This document shows, one piece after another, positions 9,267-17,635 of a stretch of 64,000 bases of DNA (position 1 is the first letter of the stretch; the number at the start of each line of letters is the position of its first letter). A program made the translations under genes and the position numbers. This DNA is from Magnetospirillum aberrantis SpK (GTDB lineage: Bacteria > Pseudomonadota > Alphaproteobacteria > Rhodospirillales > Magnetospirillaceae): positions 1-64,000 of the forward strand of contig NZ_JAAIYP010000001.1 of assembly GCF_011022235.1 (NCBI RefSeq), written 5' to 3'. Below the pieces are notes generated by a model. That model had not been told where the DNA came from and made no database searches. It was given only the letters and a program-made list of their open reading frames with translations.

Positions 9267-10655
9267 TCAGCCCTTGACCCGGACGCGATAGCTCAGAACC
9301 TGTTCGCCACGCGCCGGCACCTCGACCGTCCAGGTCGCGGTGAAGGCGTTCTCCTTTTTATGCGGCGCGCTCTCGTCGAGCACCAGCCAGTCGCCGCCCA
9401 GGCTTTCACGCACCACCACCTGGGCGGGGGTGTCGCCGGCATTGGCAAGACGCACCTGCCATTGCGCCTCGGTGATCTCGGCCGAGACCCGGTTGAAGTC
9501 GGTCTGGACCCGCCGCGCGGTGACGTCGAAGGCGCGGCCCAGGGTGACGCGGGCCTCGGCCCCGGCGGGAACGTCGCCCAGTTGGTCCTCGCCCAGGAAG
9601 GTGGCGCCGCCGTCGCGGGCCCGCTGGAACACCCGGATGGTGCCCGACGGCAGCGGTTCGTTACCGTTCTTCAGACGCAACACCGCCTGGGGATGTTGCG
9701 GCTCGGGATCGGCGGCGCGGTCGCGCCATGCCTGACCCGGCAAGGGATCAAGGATCAGTTGACGGCTGACCGTCAGGTTCTGCGGCGCCACCAACGCCAC
9801 CTGCTTGCGTTCGCCGTCGCCCAGCGACACCGGCTGAGCCACGGTATAAAGATGATAGACGCCGCCCGCCGTCTCGCGCGTGGGCGCCATGGTGGCGGCC
9901 ATCAACACCTTTTCCATGCGCATGGCGCGCGGCGGGGCGTCGTTGGCCACCGTGCCGACGTCGCCGGCCAGCAATTGCAACTTGGCCGCCGGAAAGTCCG
10001 CCCCGGAAACGTTGACCAGCGTCGCCCAGGCCGACAGCGACAGCTTGTCGCCGGCCGGTGTCAGTTCGGCCACGTAATCGGCCTGCCACGACAGGCCCGA
10101 GGTCAGGTAGCTCAGCTCGACCCCGCGCTTGCCGCCCTGTTCGACGGTCACCGCGGCGCGATAGGCCGGGGCCGTGCGTAATTCCGGCGGCAGGGAATCG
10201 TAAAGGATGCGGGCCGGTTCGCCGGCCACCACCTTGCCGGCCACCTGGAACAGGGGCGGCTGTCCGGCGGCAACCACACGGGCCCGTTCCTCGCGTTCGG
10301 CGCCGACGGCGTCACGCCATACCACGGTCACGTCGCGGCCCACCGATGCGGCCAACAATCCGGCGGCATCGACACCGCCCGGCAGGAACCCCTGTTCATG
10401 CACCACCAGCCCGCCACCCGACAGCATGGCGCTGCCGTCGCGGGCGGCACGGGCCACCCCTTCCACCACCAGCACCTGGGATCCGCGTTCGAAGGTGGCG
10501 GTACGGTGGTCGCGCACCAGGGCGGTGTCGTTCTGGGTCACCGTCAGGGCCAGCCCGCCACGGTCGGCCGGGGTCACCACGGTGTCGGCGAAACCGGCCG
10601 CCGCCAGCAGCGGCACGAAGGCGGCGGTGGTGATCAGGGCCAGGCGCCGTTTCAT
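9267..10655 (-). CDS. Secreted DUF4139 domain protein
   Basis: A 462-residue exported protein. The N-terminus MKRRLALITTAAFVPLLAAA reads as a Sec signal peptide with cleavage near GFA-D. The mature protein is beta-rich, with the C-terminal DUF4139-type region (about 190-460) recognisable by WQADYVAEL and by the terminal stretch that ends EQVLSYRVRVKG. The family's function is not established. The MKRR start is chosen because GCGGAG sits 7 nt upstream; an in-frame ATG at 10679 would put extra basic residues before the signal peptide. It is divergent from rmuC, with about 80 nt between starts, and stands apart from def by a short gap. Confidence 0.8.
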   Translation of the reverse strand: MKRRLALITTAAFVPLLAAAGFADTVVTPADRGGLALTVTQNDTALVRDHRTATFERGSQVLVVEGVARAARDGSAMLSGGGLVVHEQGFLPGGVDAAGLLAASVGRDVTVVWRDAVGAEREERARVVAAGQPPLFQVAGKVVAGEPARILYDSLPPELRTAPAYRAAVTVEQGGKRGVELSYLTSGLSWQADYVAELTPAGDKLSLSAWATLVNVSGADFPAAKLQLLAGDVGTVANDAPPRAMRMEKVLMAATMAPTRETAGGVYHLYTVAQPVSLGDGERKQVALVAPQNLTVSRQLILDPLPGQAWRDRAADPEPQHPQAVLRLKNGNEPLPSGTIRVFQRARDGGATFLGEDQLGDVPAGAEARVTLGRAFDVTARRVQTDFNRVSAEITEAQWQVRLANAGDTPAQVVVRESLGGDWLVLDESAPHKKENAFTATWTVEVPARGEQVLSYRVRVKG

Positions 10656-10733
10656 GAATATTCTCCGCAAGGTCGTCATGGTGCCGTTCTATGTTATGAA
10701 AACGGCGGGAGCATGGCGACAAAGGAGCAAGTC

Positions 10734-11885
10734 TTGGATTCCATGACGATGATGGCGGCGGCGTTGGGCGGACTGATCCTGGCCTTGCTGGGGGTGGCGG
10801 CGGTGTTGTTGCTGCGCGGACGCGGCAACGCGGCGCGCGAGGATTTCATGGCGCGAACCGTCGATTCCATGGCCCAGGCGCAGTCGGCCTTGACCGGGCG
10901 GCTGGCGCAGTTGGCGGAAACCCAGGCCGCCGCCCAGGCGCAGATGTCGGAACGCCTTCAGGCCCAGGAGCGCGCCCTGGCCCGCGCCGTCGAGGAGCGG
11001 CTGGCCGCCCTGGGCAAGCGCATGGACGACGGTTTGCAGCAATCGTCGCACCGCCAGGCCACCACCCTTCACGAATTGCGGGAGCGCCTGGCGGTGATCG
11101 ACGCCGCGCAAAAGAACATCACCCAATTGTCGGCCCAGGTGGTCAGCCTTCAGGACATCTTGTCCAACAAACAGGCGCGCGGCGCCTTCGGCGAAATCCA
11201 GTTGGCCGACATCGTCAGCTCGATCCTGCCGCCCAACGCCTACAAGTTCCAGGCCCCCCTGGGCGATGGCCGACGCGTCGACTGCCTGCTCGACCTGCCC
11301 AATCCACCGGGTGCCATCGCCATCGACGCCAAGTTTCCGCTGGAAAGCTTTCATGCGTTGCGCAACGCCCGCGACGACGCCGAACGCGTCGCCGCCGGCC
11401 GCGCCTTCGCCACCGCTATCCTCAAGCACGTGCGCGACATCGCCGAGAAATACATCGTTCCCGGCGAAACCGCCGAATCGGCCCTGATGTTCCTGCCATC
11501 CGAAGCGGTCTACGCCGAATTGCACGCCAATTTCACCGACGTGGTGGAAAAATCCTTTCGCGCCAAGGTGTGGATCGTTTCCCCCACCACCTTGATGGCC
11601 ACGCTGAACACCGTGCGCGCGGTGCTGAAAGACGCCTGCATGCGCGAACAGGCCGGCCAGATTCAAAAGGAAGTGCGGTTCTTGCTGGACGACATCGACC
11701 GGCTCGACACCCGCGTCACCGCGCTGGACAAGCATTTCGGCCAAGCGGTCGAGGATCTGCGCCAAATCCGCATCTCGACCGACAAGGTCACCAAGCGCGC
11801 CGAACGCATCGAATCCGTGCAGGTCGGCGACGACGAGAAGGCCGCGGAGCTGGCGCCGCCCCAGCCCAAGCTGCCGGCACAATAA
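10734..11885 (+). CDS. rmuC: DNA recombination protein RmuC
   Basis: RmuC-family proteins limit DNA rearrangements and carry a nuclease-like core. The protein has an N-terminal membrane anchor (about residues 4-25), a long coiled coil rich in Ala, Gln and Glu (about 35-130), then the RmuC domain with QARGAFGEIQL, RVDCLLDLP, IAIDAKFPLESF and LMFLPSEAVYAEL. I place the start at the TTG at 10734 because a perfect AAAGGAG ends 6 nt before it. The in-frame ATG at 10713 has its GGGAG only one base away, and ATG 10743 is too far from the site. Choosing 10713 would add seven residues. Confidence 0.9.
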   Translation: MDSMTMMAAALGGLILALLGVAAVLLLRGRGNAAREDFMARTVDSMAQAQSALTGRLAQLAETQAAAQAQMSERLQAQERALARAVEERLAALGKRMDDGLQQSSHRQATTLHELRERLAVIDAAQKNITQLSAQVVSLQDILSNKQARGAFGEIQLADIVSSILPPNAYKFQAPLGDGRRVDCLLDLPNPPGAIAIDAKFPLESFHALRNARDDAERVAAGRAFATAILKHVRDIAEKYIVPGETAESALMFLPSEAVYAELHANFTDVVEKSFRAKVWIVSPTTLMATLNTVRAVLKDACMREQAGQIQKEVRFLLDDIDRLDTRVTALDKHFGQAVEDLRQIRISTDKVTKRAERIESVQVGDDEKAAELAPPQPKLPAQ

Positions 11886-11965
11886 TTAAGGTCGAGGAAG
11901 AAACATCAATGACAACCAGTGCATGCTGTGCATGGCTGTTATGATGCATGTCATTCGCAACTTTT

Positions 11966-11994
11966 TTGCCTAATTATCATTCGTCGCTTTTAGA
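11966..11994 (+). promoter_or_regulatory. Candidate sigma-70 promoter
   Basis: TTGCCT and TTTAGA are separated by 17 nt, about 35 nt before the small coiled-coil gene, in a locally AT-rich stretch unlike the surroundings. Consensus match is moderate. Confidence 0.4.
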
Positions 11995-12028
11995 CTGCCC
12001 CTTAGGACATCAGATCGCGGGGCCTGTG

Positions 12029-12337
12029 ATGGCAAATGTCGTGCCGTGCGAACACTTCCTGTTACGGCGCGTCGCCGCCGAGCAGCAGCGTGCAGCCCAG
12101 TCCATGCGCGGGCTGGTCCGCGCGGTGGACACCTTCATCAACGTGGTCGACCGTGCCTGTGTCGATGCCAGGGGTCAGTTGGACCAGGCGTTGGCCCGCA
12201 CCAGCGCCTTGCGCGAACACACCGCCGCCGAACGCCAACGCACCGTGGCCGCCCTGGAAGACGGCGGCCTTGAGGTGATGATCGCCGAACGCGACCGGCT
12301 GTTGGCCGAACGCGAACGTCGGCGGGCGGGCGGCTGA
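12029..12337 (+). CDS. Small coiled-coil protein (unknown)
   Basis: A 102-residue protein beginning MANVVPCEHFLLRR, almost wholly alpha-helical and rich in Ala, Arg and Glu, consistent with a coiled coil. No membrane helix, signal peptide or known domain is seen. The frame stays open upstream to 11948, but the upstream bases are AT-rich and look non-coding, with a candidate promoter at 11966-11994, so the ATG at 12029 (or the GTG just before it) is preferred. A terminator-bearing palindromic element abuts the stop codon. It stands alone, with its own promoter-like and terminator-like signals. Family unknown. Confidence 0.6.
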   Translation: MANVVPCEHFLLRRVAAEQQRAAQSMRGLVRAVDTFINVVDRACVDARGQLDQALARTSALREHTAAERQRTVAALEDGGLEVMIAERDRLLAERERRRAGG

Positions 12338-12369
12338 TACCAAATCGCGTTGATCTGAACCGATCAACG

Positions 12370-12396
12370 CCGCCCTCAAGCGCCGGGCGGGTTTTT
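12370..12396 (+). terminator. Rho-independent terminator
   Basis: The stem CCGCCC / GGGCGG with a 9-nt loop is followed by GTTTTT. It lies 33 nt after the stop of the small coiled-coil gene and within the palindromic element. Confidence 0.75.
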
Positions 12397-12446
12397 CCAA
12401 AACCCTTGGCTCCCGCCGCATTGGCGGCGCGGGCGCCTTGCGCCCG

Positions 12447-12483
12447 ACCAAGTCTCGATGAGTCGCGCTCATCGAAACTTGGT
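12447..12483. repeat. Inverted repeat, 16-bp arms
   Basis: ACCAAGTCTCGATGAG pairs with CTCATCGAAACTTGGT across a 5-nt loop with a single mismatch. It forms the right end of the palindromic element, between the terminator and the ABC permease gene. Confidence 0.8.
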
Positions 12484-12608
12484 ATGAGCATCCCCCGAGC
12501 ACCCGTCGTATCCCGGTATCTTATTGTCGGGATTTGGCATTAGGGCTCGCGCCGGCCACGACAAGCGGGTAAATGTCGTCGCGTTTCCGTCGACGAGGAC
12601 GCCGTCCC

Positions 12609-14342
12609 ATGCGCCCGTTTTTGCCGCCCACCATCGCCGTCAGCCAGGATTTGCGCCCCAACCTGTGGGACGCCGCCTTGTTGCCGATCGTGTTCGGCAT
12701 CCTGGCGCTGATGGCGTGGGGCGCGTTGCAGATGGACGCGCCCTACGACGTCGGCACGCCGCTGCCGCTGTCGCTCGATCCCGCCAACCTGCCCTACTAC
12801 CTGTTGCGCAGCGCCTTGCGCATGCTGGCGGCGCTGGGTTTGTCGCTGGGCTTCACCCTGGTTTACGCGCTTCTGGCGGCCAAGGTGCCGGCGCTCGAAC
12901 GGGTTTTGATCCCGCTGCTCGACATTCTTCAGTCCATTCCCATCCTGGGCTTCCTGTCGATCACCGTGGCCGGCTTCATCGCCCTGTTCCCCGGCAATCT
13001 GCTGGGGGTGGAATGCGCGGCCATCTTCGCCATCTTCACCTCGCAGGCGTGGAACATGACCACGTCGCTCTACCAGTCGCTGCGCACCGTTCCCACCGAC
13101 CTGATCGAGGCCTCGGCCATGTTCCACCTGAGCCCCTGGCGGCGGTTCTGGCGGTTGGAACTGCCGTTCGCGGTGCCGGGGCTGGTGTGGAACATGATGA
13201 TGTCGGTGTCGGGCGGCTGGTTCTTCGTGGTGGCGTCCGAGGCCATCACCGTGTCGGGCCAGACCATCATGTTGCCGGGCGTCGGCTCCTACATCGCGTT
13301 GGCCATCCAGGAACGCGACCTTGCCGCCATCGGCTACGCCATCCTGGCGGTGCTGGCGGCCATCCTGGCCTATGACCAACTGTTCTTCCGTCCGCTGGTG
13401 GCGTGGGCCGAGAAATTCAAATTCGAACAGAATGCCGGCGAGGAAGCCCCGGAATCGTGGCTTCTGACCCTGATGCAGCGCGCCCGTTTCTTCCGTGCCG
13501 CCGCCCGCCTGCCCGAAGGGATGTGGCGCGGCGTACTCAACGCCATGCCGCGCCGGCCGCAACGATTGCGGGCCAGCGCCAGCGAATGGCTGTTGCCGCG
13601 CTGGCTGGACGCGGTGTGGAACGGCGTGCTGGTGGCGATGCTGCTGGGAGCGGTCGGCTGGGTCTCCATCTTCGTCCATTCCGCCCTGGGCTGGGCCGAG
13701 ATCTTCGACGTCCTGTGGCGCGGCGCCGTCACCGCCACCCGCATCGTCGTGCTGATCGCCCTGGCCTCGCTGGTATGGGTGCCGGTGGGGGTGTGGATCG
13801 GCCTGCGCCCACGCATGGCCGGCCGGCTTCAGGCGGTGGCGCAGTTCCTGGCGGCGTTTCCCACCAACCTGGTGTTCCCGGTGGTGGTCATGCTGATCGT
13901 GCATTTCCAACTGAACGTCGAGGTGTGGACCAGCCCGCTGATGGTGCTGGGCACCCAATGGTACATCCTGTTCAACGTGATTTCCGGGGCGTCGTCGCTG
14001 CCGTCCGACCTGCGCGACGCCGCCGGCAATCTGGGACTCAAGGGCTGGCTGAGGTGGAAGCGCTTCATCTTGCCCGGCATCTTCCCCGCCTATCTGACCG
14101 GTGCCATCACCGCGTCGTGCGGATCGTGGAACGCCTCGATCGTCGCCGAACTGGTGACCTGGGGCGACACCCGGCTGGAAGCCACCGGCCTTGGGTCCTA
14201 CATCGCCGCGGCCACCAGCGACGGCGACTTTCCGCGCATCGCCCTGGGAATCGCCGTGATGTGCGTCTATGTCATGAGCTTCAACCATTTCGTCTGGCGC
14301 CGGCTGTTCAACCTGGCGGCCGAACGGCTGCGCATCGGCTGA
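12609..14342 (+). CDS. NitT/TauT-type ABC transporter, fused double permease
   Basis: A 577-residue inner-membrane protein formed from two BPD_transp_1 permease domains in tandem (about 20-270 and 330-575), each with five or six helices. The first EAA loop is visible in DLIEASAMFHLSPWRRFWRLELP and the second in LRDAAGNLGLKGWLRWKRFILP. Nitrate/sulfonate/bicarbonate importers normally use two separate copies of a ~250-residue permease, so this is a fusion. The ATG at 12609 is chosen for GAGGA nine nt upstream; ATG 12573 would add 12 basic residues. The ATPase gene follows after 12 nt. No periplasmic binding protein is encoded nearby, so the substrate is unknown. Confidence 0.88.
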   Translation: MRPFLPPTIAVSQDLRPNLWDAALLPIVFGILALMAWGALQMDAPYDVGTPLPLSLDPANLPYYLLRSALRMLAALGLSLGFTLVYALLAAKVPALERVLIPLLDILQSIPILGFLSITVAGFIALFPGNLLGVECAAIFAIFTSQAWNMTTSLYQSLRTVPTDLIEASAMFHLSPWRRFWRLELPFAVPGLVWNMMMSVSGGWFFVVASEAITVSGQTIMLPGVGSYIALAIQERDLAAIGYAILAVLAAILAYDQLFFRPLVAWAEKFKFEQNAGEEAPESWLLTLMQRARFFRAAARLPEGMWRGVLNAMPRRPQRLRASASEWLLPRWLDAVWNGVLVAMLLGAVGWVSIFVHSALGWAEIFDVLWRGAVTATRIVVLIALASLVWVPVGVWIGLRPRMAGRLQAVAQFLAAFPTNLVFPVVVMLIVHFQLNVEVWTSPLMVLGTQWYILFNVISGASSLPSDLRDAAGNLGLKGWLRWKRFILPGIFPAYLTGAITASCGSWNASIVAELVTWGDTRLEATGLGSYIAAATSDGDFPRIALGIAVMCVYVMSFNHFVWRRLFNLAAERLRIG

Positions 14343-14354
14343 GGGAGGGGGGAG

Positions 14355-15689
14355 ATGAGCCAGACCACGCCGCTGTTGCTGTTGGAAGGGGTGCGCAAGA
14401 CCTTCCGCACCCCTGACCGCCGTGAGCGCACCGTGCTGGAGGGCGTCGACTTCCGCCTGGAGGAAGGCGAGATCGTCGCCCTTCAGGGCAAGTCGGGATC
14501 GGGCAAGTCGACGCTGTTGCGCGTCATGGCTGGATTGGTGCGCAGCAACGGCGGCAAGGCCCTTTATCGCGGCCAGCCCATCGCCGGCCCGGTCCAGGGC
14601 ATTTCCATGGTGTTCCAAAGCTTCGCCCTGTTCCCGTGGCTGACCGTGCAGCAAAACGTCGAACTGGGGCTGGAGGCGCTGGGCGTGCGCCCGGCCGAGC
14701 GCGAGGACCGGGCGGCGGCGGCCATCGACATGATCGGCCTGGGCGGCTTCGAGGGCGCCTATCCCAAGGAATTGTCGGGCGGCATGCGCCAGCGCGTCGG
14801 CTTCGCCCGCGCCCTGGTGATGAATCCCGACATCCTGTTGATGGACGAGGCGTTTTCCGGCCTCGACGTGCTGACCGCCGAGAACCTGCGCGACGACCTT
14901 CTGGAATTGTGGCGCGAGCGCAAGATCCCGACCAAGGGCATGCTGATGGTCAGCCACAACATCGAGGAAGCGGTCTACATGGCCGACCGCGTGCTGATCT
15001 TCGCCAGCGACCCCGGACGGGTGAAGGGCGAGATCAAGGTCGGCCTGGAGCATCCGCGCGATCCCGATTCGCCGGCATTCCGCCAGATCGTCGACGAAGT
15101 CTACGGCCTGATGACCGCCACTACCCGCACGCTGGGCGGCGCCCCGGCCGAGCCCATCCACATCGGCTACCGCCTGCCCGACGCCACGCCCAACCGCATG
15201 GCCGAGTTGTTGGAAACCATCGCCGAACCGCCGTTCGAAGGCCGCGCCGACGTCCCTGCCCTGGCCGAGTTCACCGAACTGCCCGACGATTCGCTGTTCC
15301 ACCTGTTCGAAGGTCTGCGGGTGCTGGGGCTGGCGCGGCTGGCGGTTGGCGACATCTTCCTGACACCGGCGGGCCGCGCCTTCGTCGAGGCCGAGCCGCC
15401 GGAACGCAAGCGGATGTTCGGCGAGCACCTGTTGCACGCCATCCCCCTGGCGGCACGCATCCGCCGGGTGCTGGACGAACGGCGCGACCACCGCGCCCCC
15501 GAGGAACGTTTTCTTCAGGAGCTTCAGGACTATCTGTCGGCCGACGAAGCCGAGCGCGTGCTGGAAACGGTCATCACCTGGGGCCGCTATGCCGAGATTT
15601 TCGACTACGACTACAATGCCGGCGTGCTGATGCTGCCCGAGGACGACGACGAGGAACCCGCGCCGCCGGCCGCCGACCAGACACAATAA
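14355..15689 (+). CDS. ABC transporter ATP-binding protein with C-terminal AAA-associated domain
   Basis: The 444-residue energising subunit for the permease just upstream. ATPase motifs are complete: Walker A GKSGSGKS (45-52), Q-loop VFQSFALFPW, signature LSGGMRQ (140-146), Walker B LLMDE (161-165) and switch H201 in SHNIEEAV. Residues about 265-415 form an extra winged-helix-like domain matching the AAA-associated C-terminal family, which occurs on a subset of nitrate/taurine-type ATPases and is presumably regulatory. The acidic tail (EDDDEEP) is disordered. A mog-type gene follows 15 nt later, so a link to molybdate or another oxyanion is possible but unproven. Confidence 0.9.
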   Translation: MSQTTPLLLLEGVRKTFRTPDRRERTVLEGVDFRLEEGEIVALQGKSGSGKSTLLRVMAGLVRSNGGKALYRGQPIAGPVQGISMVFQSFALFPWLTVQQNVELGLEALGVRPAEREDRAAAAIDMIGLGGFEGAYPKELSGGMRQRVGFARALVMNPDILLMDEAFSGLDVLTAENLRDDLLELWRERKIPTKGMLMVSHNIEEAVYMADRVLIFASDPGRVKGEIKVGLEHPRDPDSPAFRQIVDEVYGLMTATTRTLGGAPAEPIHIGYRLPDATPNRMAELLETIAEPPFEGRADVPALAEFTELPDDSLFHLFEGLRVLGLARLAVGDIFLTPAGRAFVEAEPPERKRMFGEHLLHAIPLAARIRRVLDERRDHRAPEERFLQELQDYLSADEAERVLETVITWGRYAEIFDYDYNAGVLMLPEDDDEEPAPPAADQTQ

Positions 15690-15704
15690 GCAAGGATTTA
15701 CGCC

Positions 15705-16241
15705 ATGACCGAACCGGCCCGCATCGGCCTTGTCACCGTGTCCGACCGTGCCTCGGCCGGCGTCTACCAGGATCTGGGCGGGCCGGCCATGGCCGAATGG
15801 CTGAGCCGTGCCCTGGTCACGCCGTGGCAGGCGGTGTCGCGGGTGATCTCGGACGACCGCGAGATCATCGAGACGACGCTGAGGGACCTCGCCGACACCG
15901 AAAGCTGCGGCCTGATCCTCACCACCGGCGGCACCGGCCCGGCGCCGCGCGACGTGACGCCCGAAGCCACCGAGGCGGTGTGCGACAAGATGATGCCGGG
16001 ATATGGCGAGCTGATGCGCACCGCCAGCCTCAAGGTGGTACCCACCGCCATCCTGTCGCGCCAGACCGCCGGCATCCGCGGGCGGACGCTCATCATCAAC
16101 CTGCCGGGCAAGCCCAGCGCCATCGCCGACTGCCTGGACGCGGTGTTCCCCGCCACCCCCTATTGCCTGGACCTGATCGGCGGGCCGTGGCTGGACACCG
16201 ACCCGGCGGTGTGCGCGGCCTTCCGCCCCAAGAAGAAGTGA
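15705..16241 (+). CDS. mog: Molybdopterin adenylyltransferase
   Basis: A 178-residue MogA/MoaB-fold protein that adenylylates molybdopterin before metal insertion. Motifs seen are IGLVTVSDRASAG at the N-terminus, the LTTGGTGPAPRDVTPEAT MPT-binding block, and GIRGRTLIINLPGKPSA. The length and the GVYQDLGGP segment fit Mog better than MoaB. It lies 15 nt after the ABC ATPase gene and is plausibly co-transcribed with it. No other molybdenum-cofactor gene is in the window. Confidence 0.9.
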   Translation: MTEPARIGLVTVSDRASAGVYQDLGGPAMAEWLSRALVTPWQAVSRVISDDREIIETTLRDLADTESCGLILTTGGTGPAPRDVTPEATEAVCDKMMPGYGELMRTASLKVVPTAILSRQTAGIRGRTLIINLPGKPSAIADCLDAVFPATPYCLDLIGGPWLDTDPAVCAAFRPKKK

Positions 16242-16322
16242 GGGCTTGACCGCGCTCAAAGACCGCCGCCCCCGCTCCTTGTCACAAAGGGGCCTGGAAG
16301 ATGTCCATTGCGGGGTGACACG

Positions 16323-17012
16323 ATGCGCGGATGGTGGGTTGTGGCGGTGGTGGCCGTGGGCGGCGCGACAGGGGCCTGGGCCCAGGACGCGCCGCCGCCG
16401 GTGACCTTGCCCAACGGCAAGACCTGGACCTACGACGCCGAACAGGGCCGTGAGATCATGCGCACCTGCGCCGCCTGTCATGGCGAGTTCGGCGAAGGCG
16501 GCGGCGGCGGCGTCTATCCCCGCATCGCCGGCCTGCACCCGGATTACCTGGCCGACCAGTTGCGCGCCTTCAAGTCCCGCGCCCGCGAGAACATCCCCAT
16601 GATCCCCTATGCCAACGACCGCGAGTTGCCGGAAAAGGATGTTCTCGACGTTTCCTACTACCTGGCCTCCATCAAGCCGCCCAACCGCCCGCCGTCCGAC
16701 GACACCCCCATGGACGCCTTCGAGCGCCTGAAGCTGGCCAAGCAGGCTGTGCAGATTCCGCGTGAACCGGGCGACGCCGCCAAGGGCGAAAAGCTCTATA
16801 ATGGCGACTGCATGGAATGCCACGGTCGCAACGGCCAGGGCCGGGTCAGGAAGCCGCCCCTGGCCCAACAGCACATGAAATATCTGCGTGCCCAGGTCGC
16901 GCTGTTCCTCAAGGGACAGCGCGAGCACGAGGACGTGGACGAACTGATGCGTCCCAAGACCGACCAGGACTGGCAGGACATCTGGGCGCACGTGTCCTTG
17001 CTGGACGATTGA
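16323..17012 (+). CDS. Dihaem periplasmic cytochrome c (c4-like)
   Basis: A 229-residue exported electron carrier. The signal peptide is MRGWWVVAVVAVGGATGAWA with cleavage before QD. Two c-type haem sites are present: CAACH (49-53) and CMECH (163-167), each in its own ~90-residue domain. Candidate axial methionines are in IPMIPYAND for domain 1 and DELMRPKTD for domain 2. Duplicated class I cytochromes of this type donate to terminal oxidases or other reductases. The ATG at 16323 follows GGGGTG at good spacing; an in-frame TTG at 16308 is less likely. Its 3' end faces yccF across a palindrome-rich gap. Confidence 0.9.
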   Translation: MRGWWVVAVVAVGGATGAWAQDAPPPVTLPNGKTWTYDAEQGREIMRTCAACHGEFGEGGGGGVYPRIAGLHPDYLADQLRAFKSRARENIPMIPYANDRELPEKDVLDVSYYLASIKPPNRPPSDDTPMDAFERLKLAKQAVQIPREPGDAAKGEKLYNGDCMECHGRNGQGRVRKPPLAQQHMKYLRAQVALFLKGQREHEDVDELMRPKTDQDWQDIWAHVSLLDD

Positions 17013-17026
17013 GACCGCCCGGCGAA

Positions 17027-17051
17027 TGAACTGATCCGTTGGCTCAGTTCA
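17027..17051. repeat. Inverted repeat TGAACTGA / TCAGTTCA
   Basis: An 8-bp perfect dyad with a 9-nt loop just after the cytochrome c stop. It is the first of three palindromes in the gap between two convergent genes. Confidence 0.65.
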
Positions 17052-17087
17052 CGTCGAGACGGTGACGCTCAGCGCCGCGCGGGCTTG

Positions 17088-17124
17088 CCGGCCGCCCGAA
17101 CGGATCATTTCAATGGGCGGCCGG
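17088..17124. terminator. GC-rich stem-loop between convergent genes
   Basis: CCGGCCGCCC pairs with GGGCGGCCGG (10 bp, perfect) around a 17-nt loop. There is no T-run, so factor-independent termination is uncertain. A bidirectional transcription block is plausible given the convergent neighbours. Confidence 0.5.
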
Positions 17125-17127
17125 TAG

Positions 17128-17168
17128 GAGACCATATCCCGGTGATCGGAACCGATCACCGGCGTCTC
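17128..17168. terminator. Perfect palindrome at the yccF 3' end
   Basis: CCGGTGATCGG-AA-CCGATCACCGG (17139-17162) is an 11-bp perfect stem with a 2-nt loop, flanked by an outer GAGAC/GTCTC pair. It abuts the yccF stop and probably marks its transcript end. Confidence 0.55.
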
Positions 17169-17625
17169 ACGGCCGCTGGATGGTGTCCAGTTCCTGCCGA
17201 GCGGCGCGGCGGCGGGCTTCTTCGGCCATTTCCTTGTCGACGATGGTCTTGCCCACCGGGAACAAGGCGACGTTGGCCAGCTTGAGATGACCGACGGCCA
17301 ACGGAATGCCGATGATGGTCAGGGCGCAGGTGATGGCCGCCATGATGTGACCGATGGCCAGCCAAATGCCGGCCAGCAGGAACCACACCACGTTGCCGAC
17401 CAGCCCCAGCGTTCCGGTGCCGATATCGTCCTTGCCGGTCAGCACCTTGCGGCTGACGGCTTCCTTGCCGAACGGCCACAGGGCGAACAGCGCGATGTTG
17501 AAACACGCCCGCGCCCACGGCAGGCCGATGATGGTGACGGCCATGATCACCGCCGCCAGCAGCCAGCCCAGCGCCATGACCAGACCGCCGAAAACCACCC
17601 AGATGATGTTGAGGATGAGCGACAT
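17167..17625 (-). CDS. yccF: YccF-family inner-membrane protein
   Basis: A 152-residue membrane protein made of two similar halves. Each half has a helix-rich block ending in a GLPWARACFNIALFALWPFG-type or GIPLAVGHLKLANVALFPVG-type motif (about 30-52 and 108-130), which is the YccF (DUF307) signature. Function in the family is not settled. The start MSLILNIIWVVFGG follows AAAGGA at proper spacing; the frame's upstream extension is antisense reading of the kinase gene. It lies 10 nt downstream of the histidine kinase stop on the same strand, so a shared transcript is likely. Confidence 0.88.
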   Translation of the reverse strand: MSLILNIIWVVFGGLVMALGWLLAAVIMAVTIIGLPWARACFNIALFALWPFGKEAVSRKVLTGKDDIGTGTLGLVGNVVWFLLAGIWLAIGHIMAAITCALTIIGIPLAVGHLKLANVALFPVGKTIVDKEMAEEARRRAARQELDTIQRP

Positions 17626-17635
17626 GATCGTCCTT

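Larger units (their letters stand above)
12337..12485 (+). repeat. MITE-like intergenic palindromic element
   Basis: A 149-bp non-coding block bounded by a 7-bp terminal inverted repeat (ATACCAA / TTGGTAT). It starts on the last base of the preceding stop codon. Inside are three hairpins: CGTTGATC/GATCAACG at 12348-12369, a terminator at 12370-12396, and a 16-bp one-mismatch stem at 12447-12483. It has no coding capacity. A dispersed repeat is likely, but copy number cannot be checked here. Confidence 0.6.

Noticed and set aside
12540-16991. 1483-codon minus-strand open frame
   Set aside because: It runs antisense to the permease, ATPase, mog and cytochrome genes, which have complete motifs. 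Its His/Gln/Gly/Arg-rich composition is the usual shadow of GC-rich third positions.
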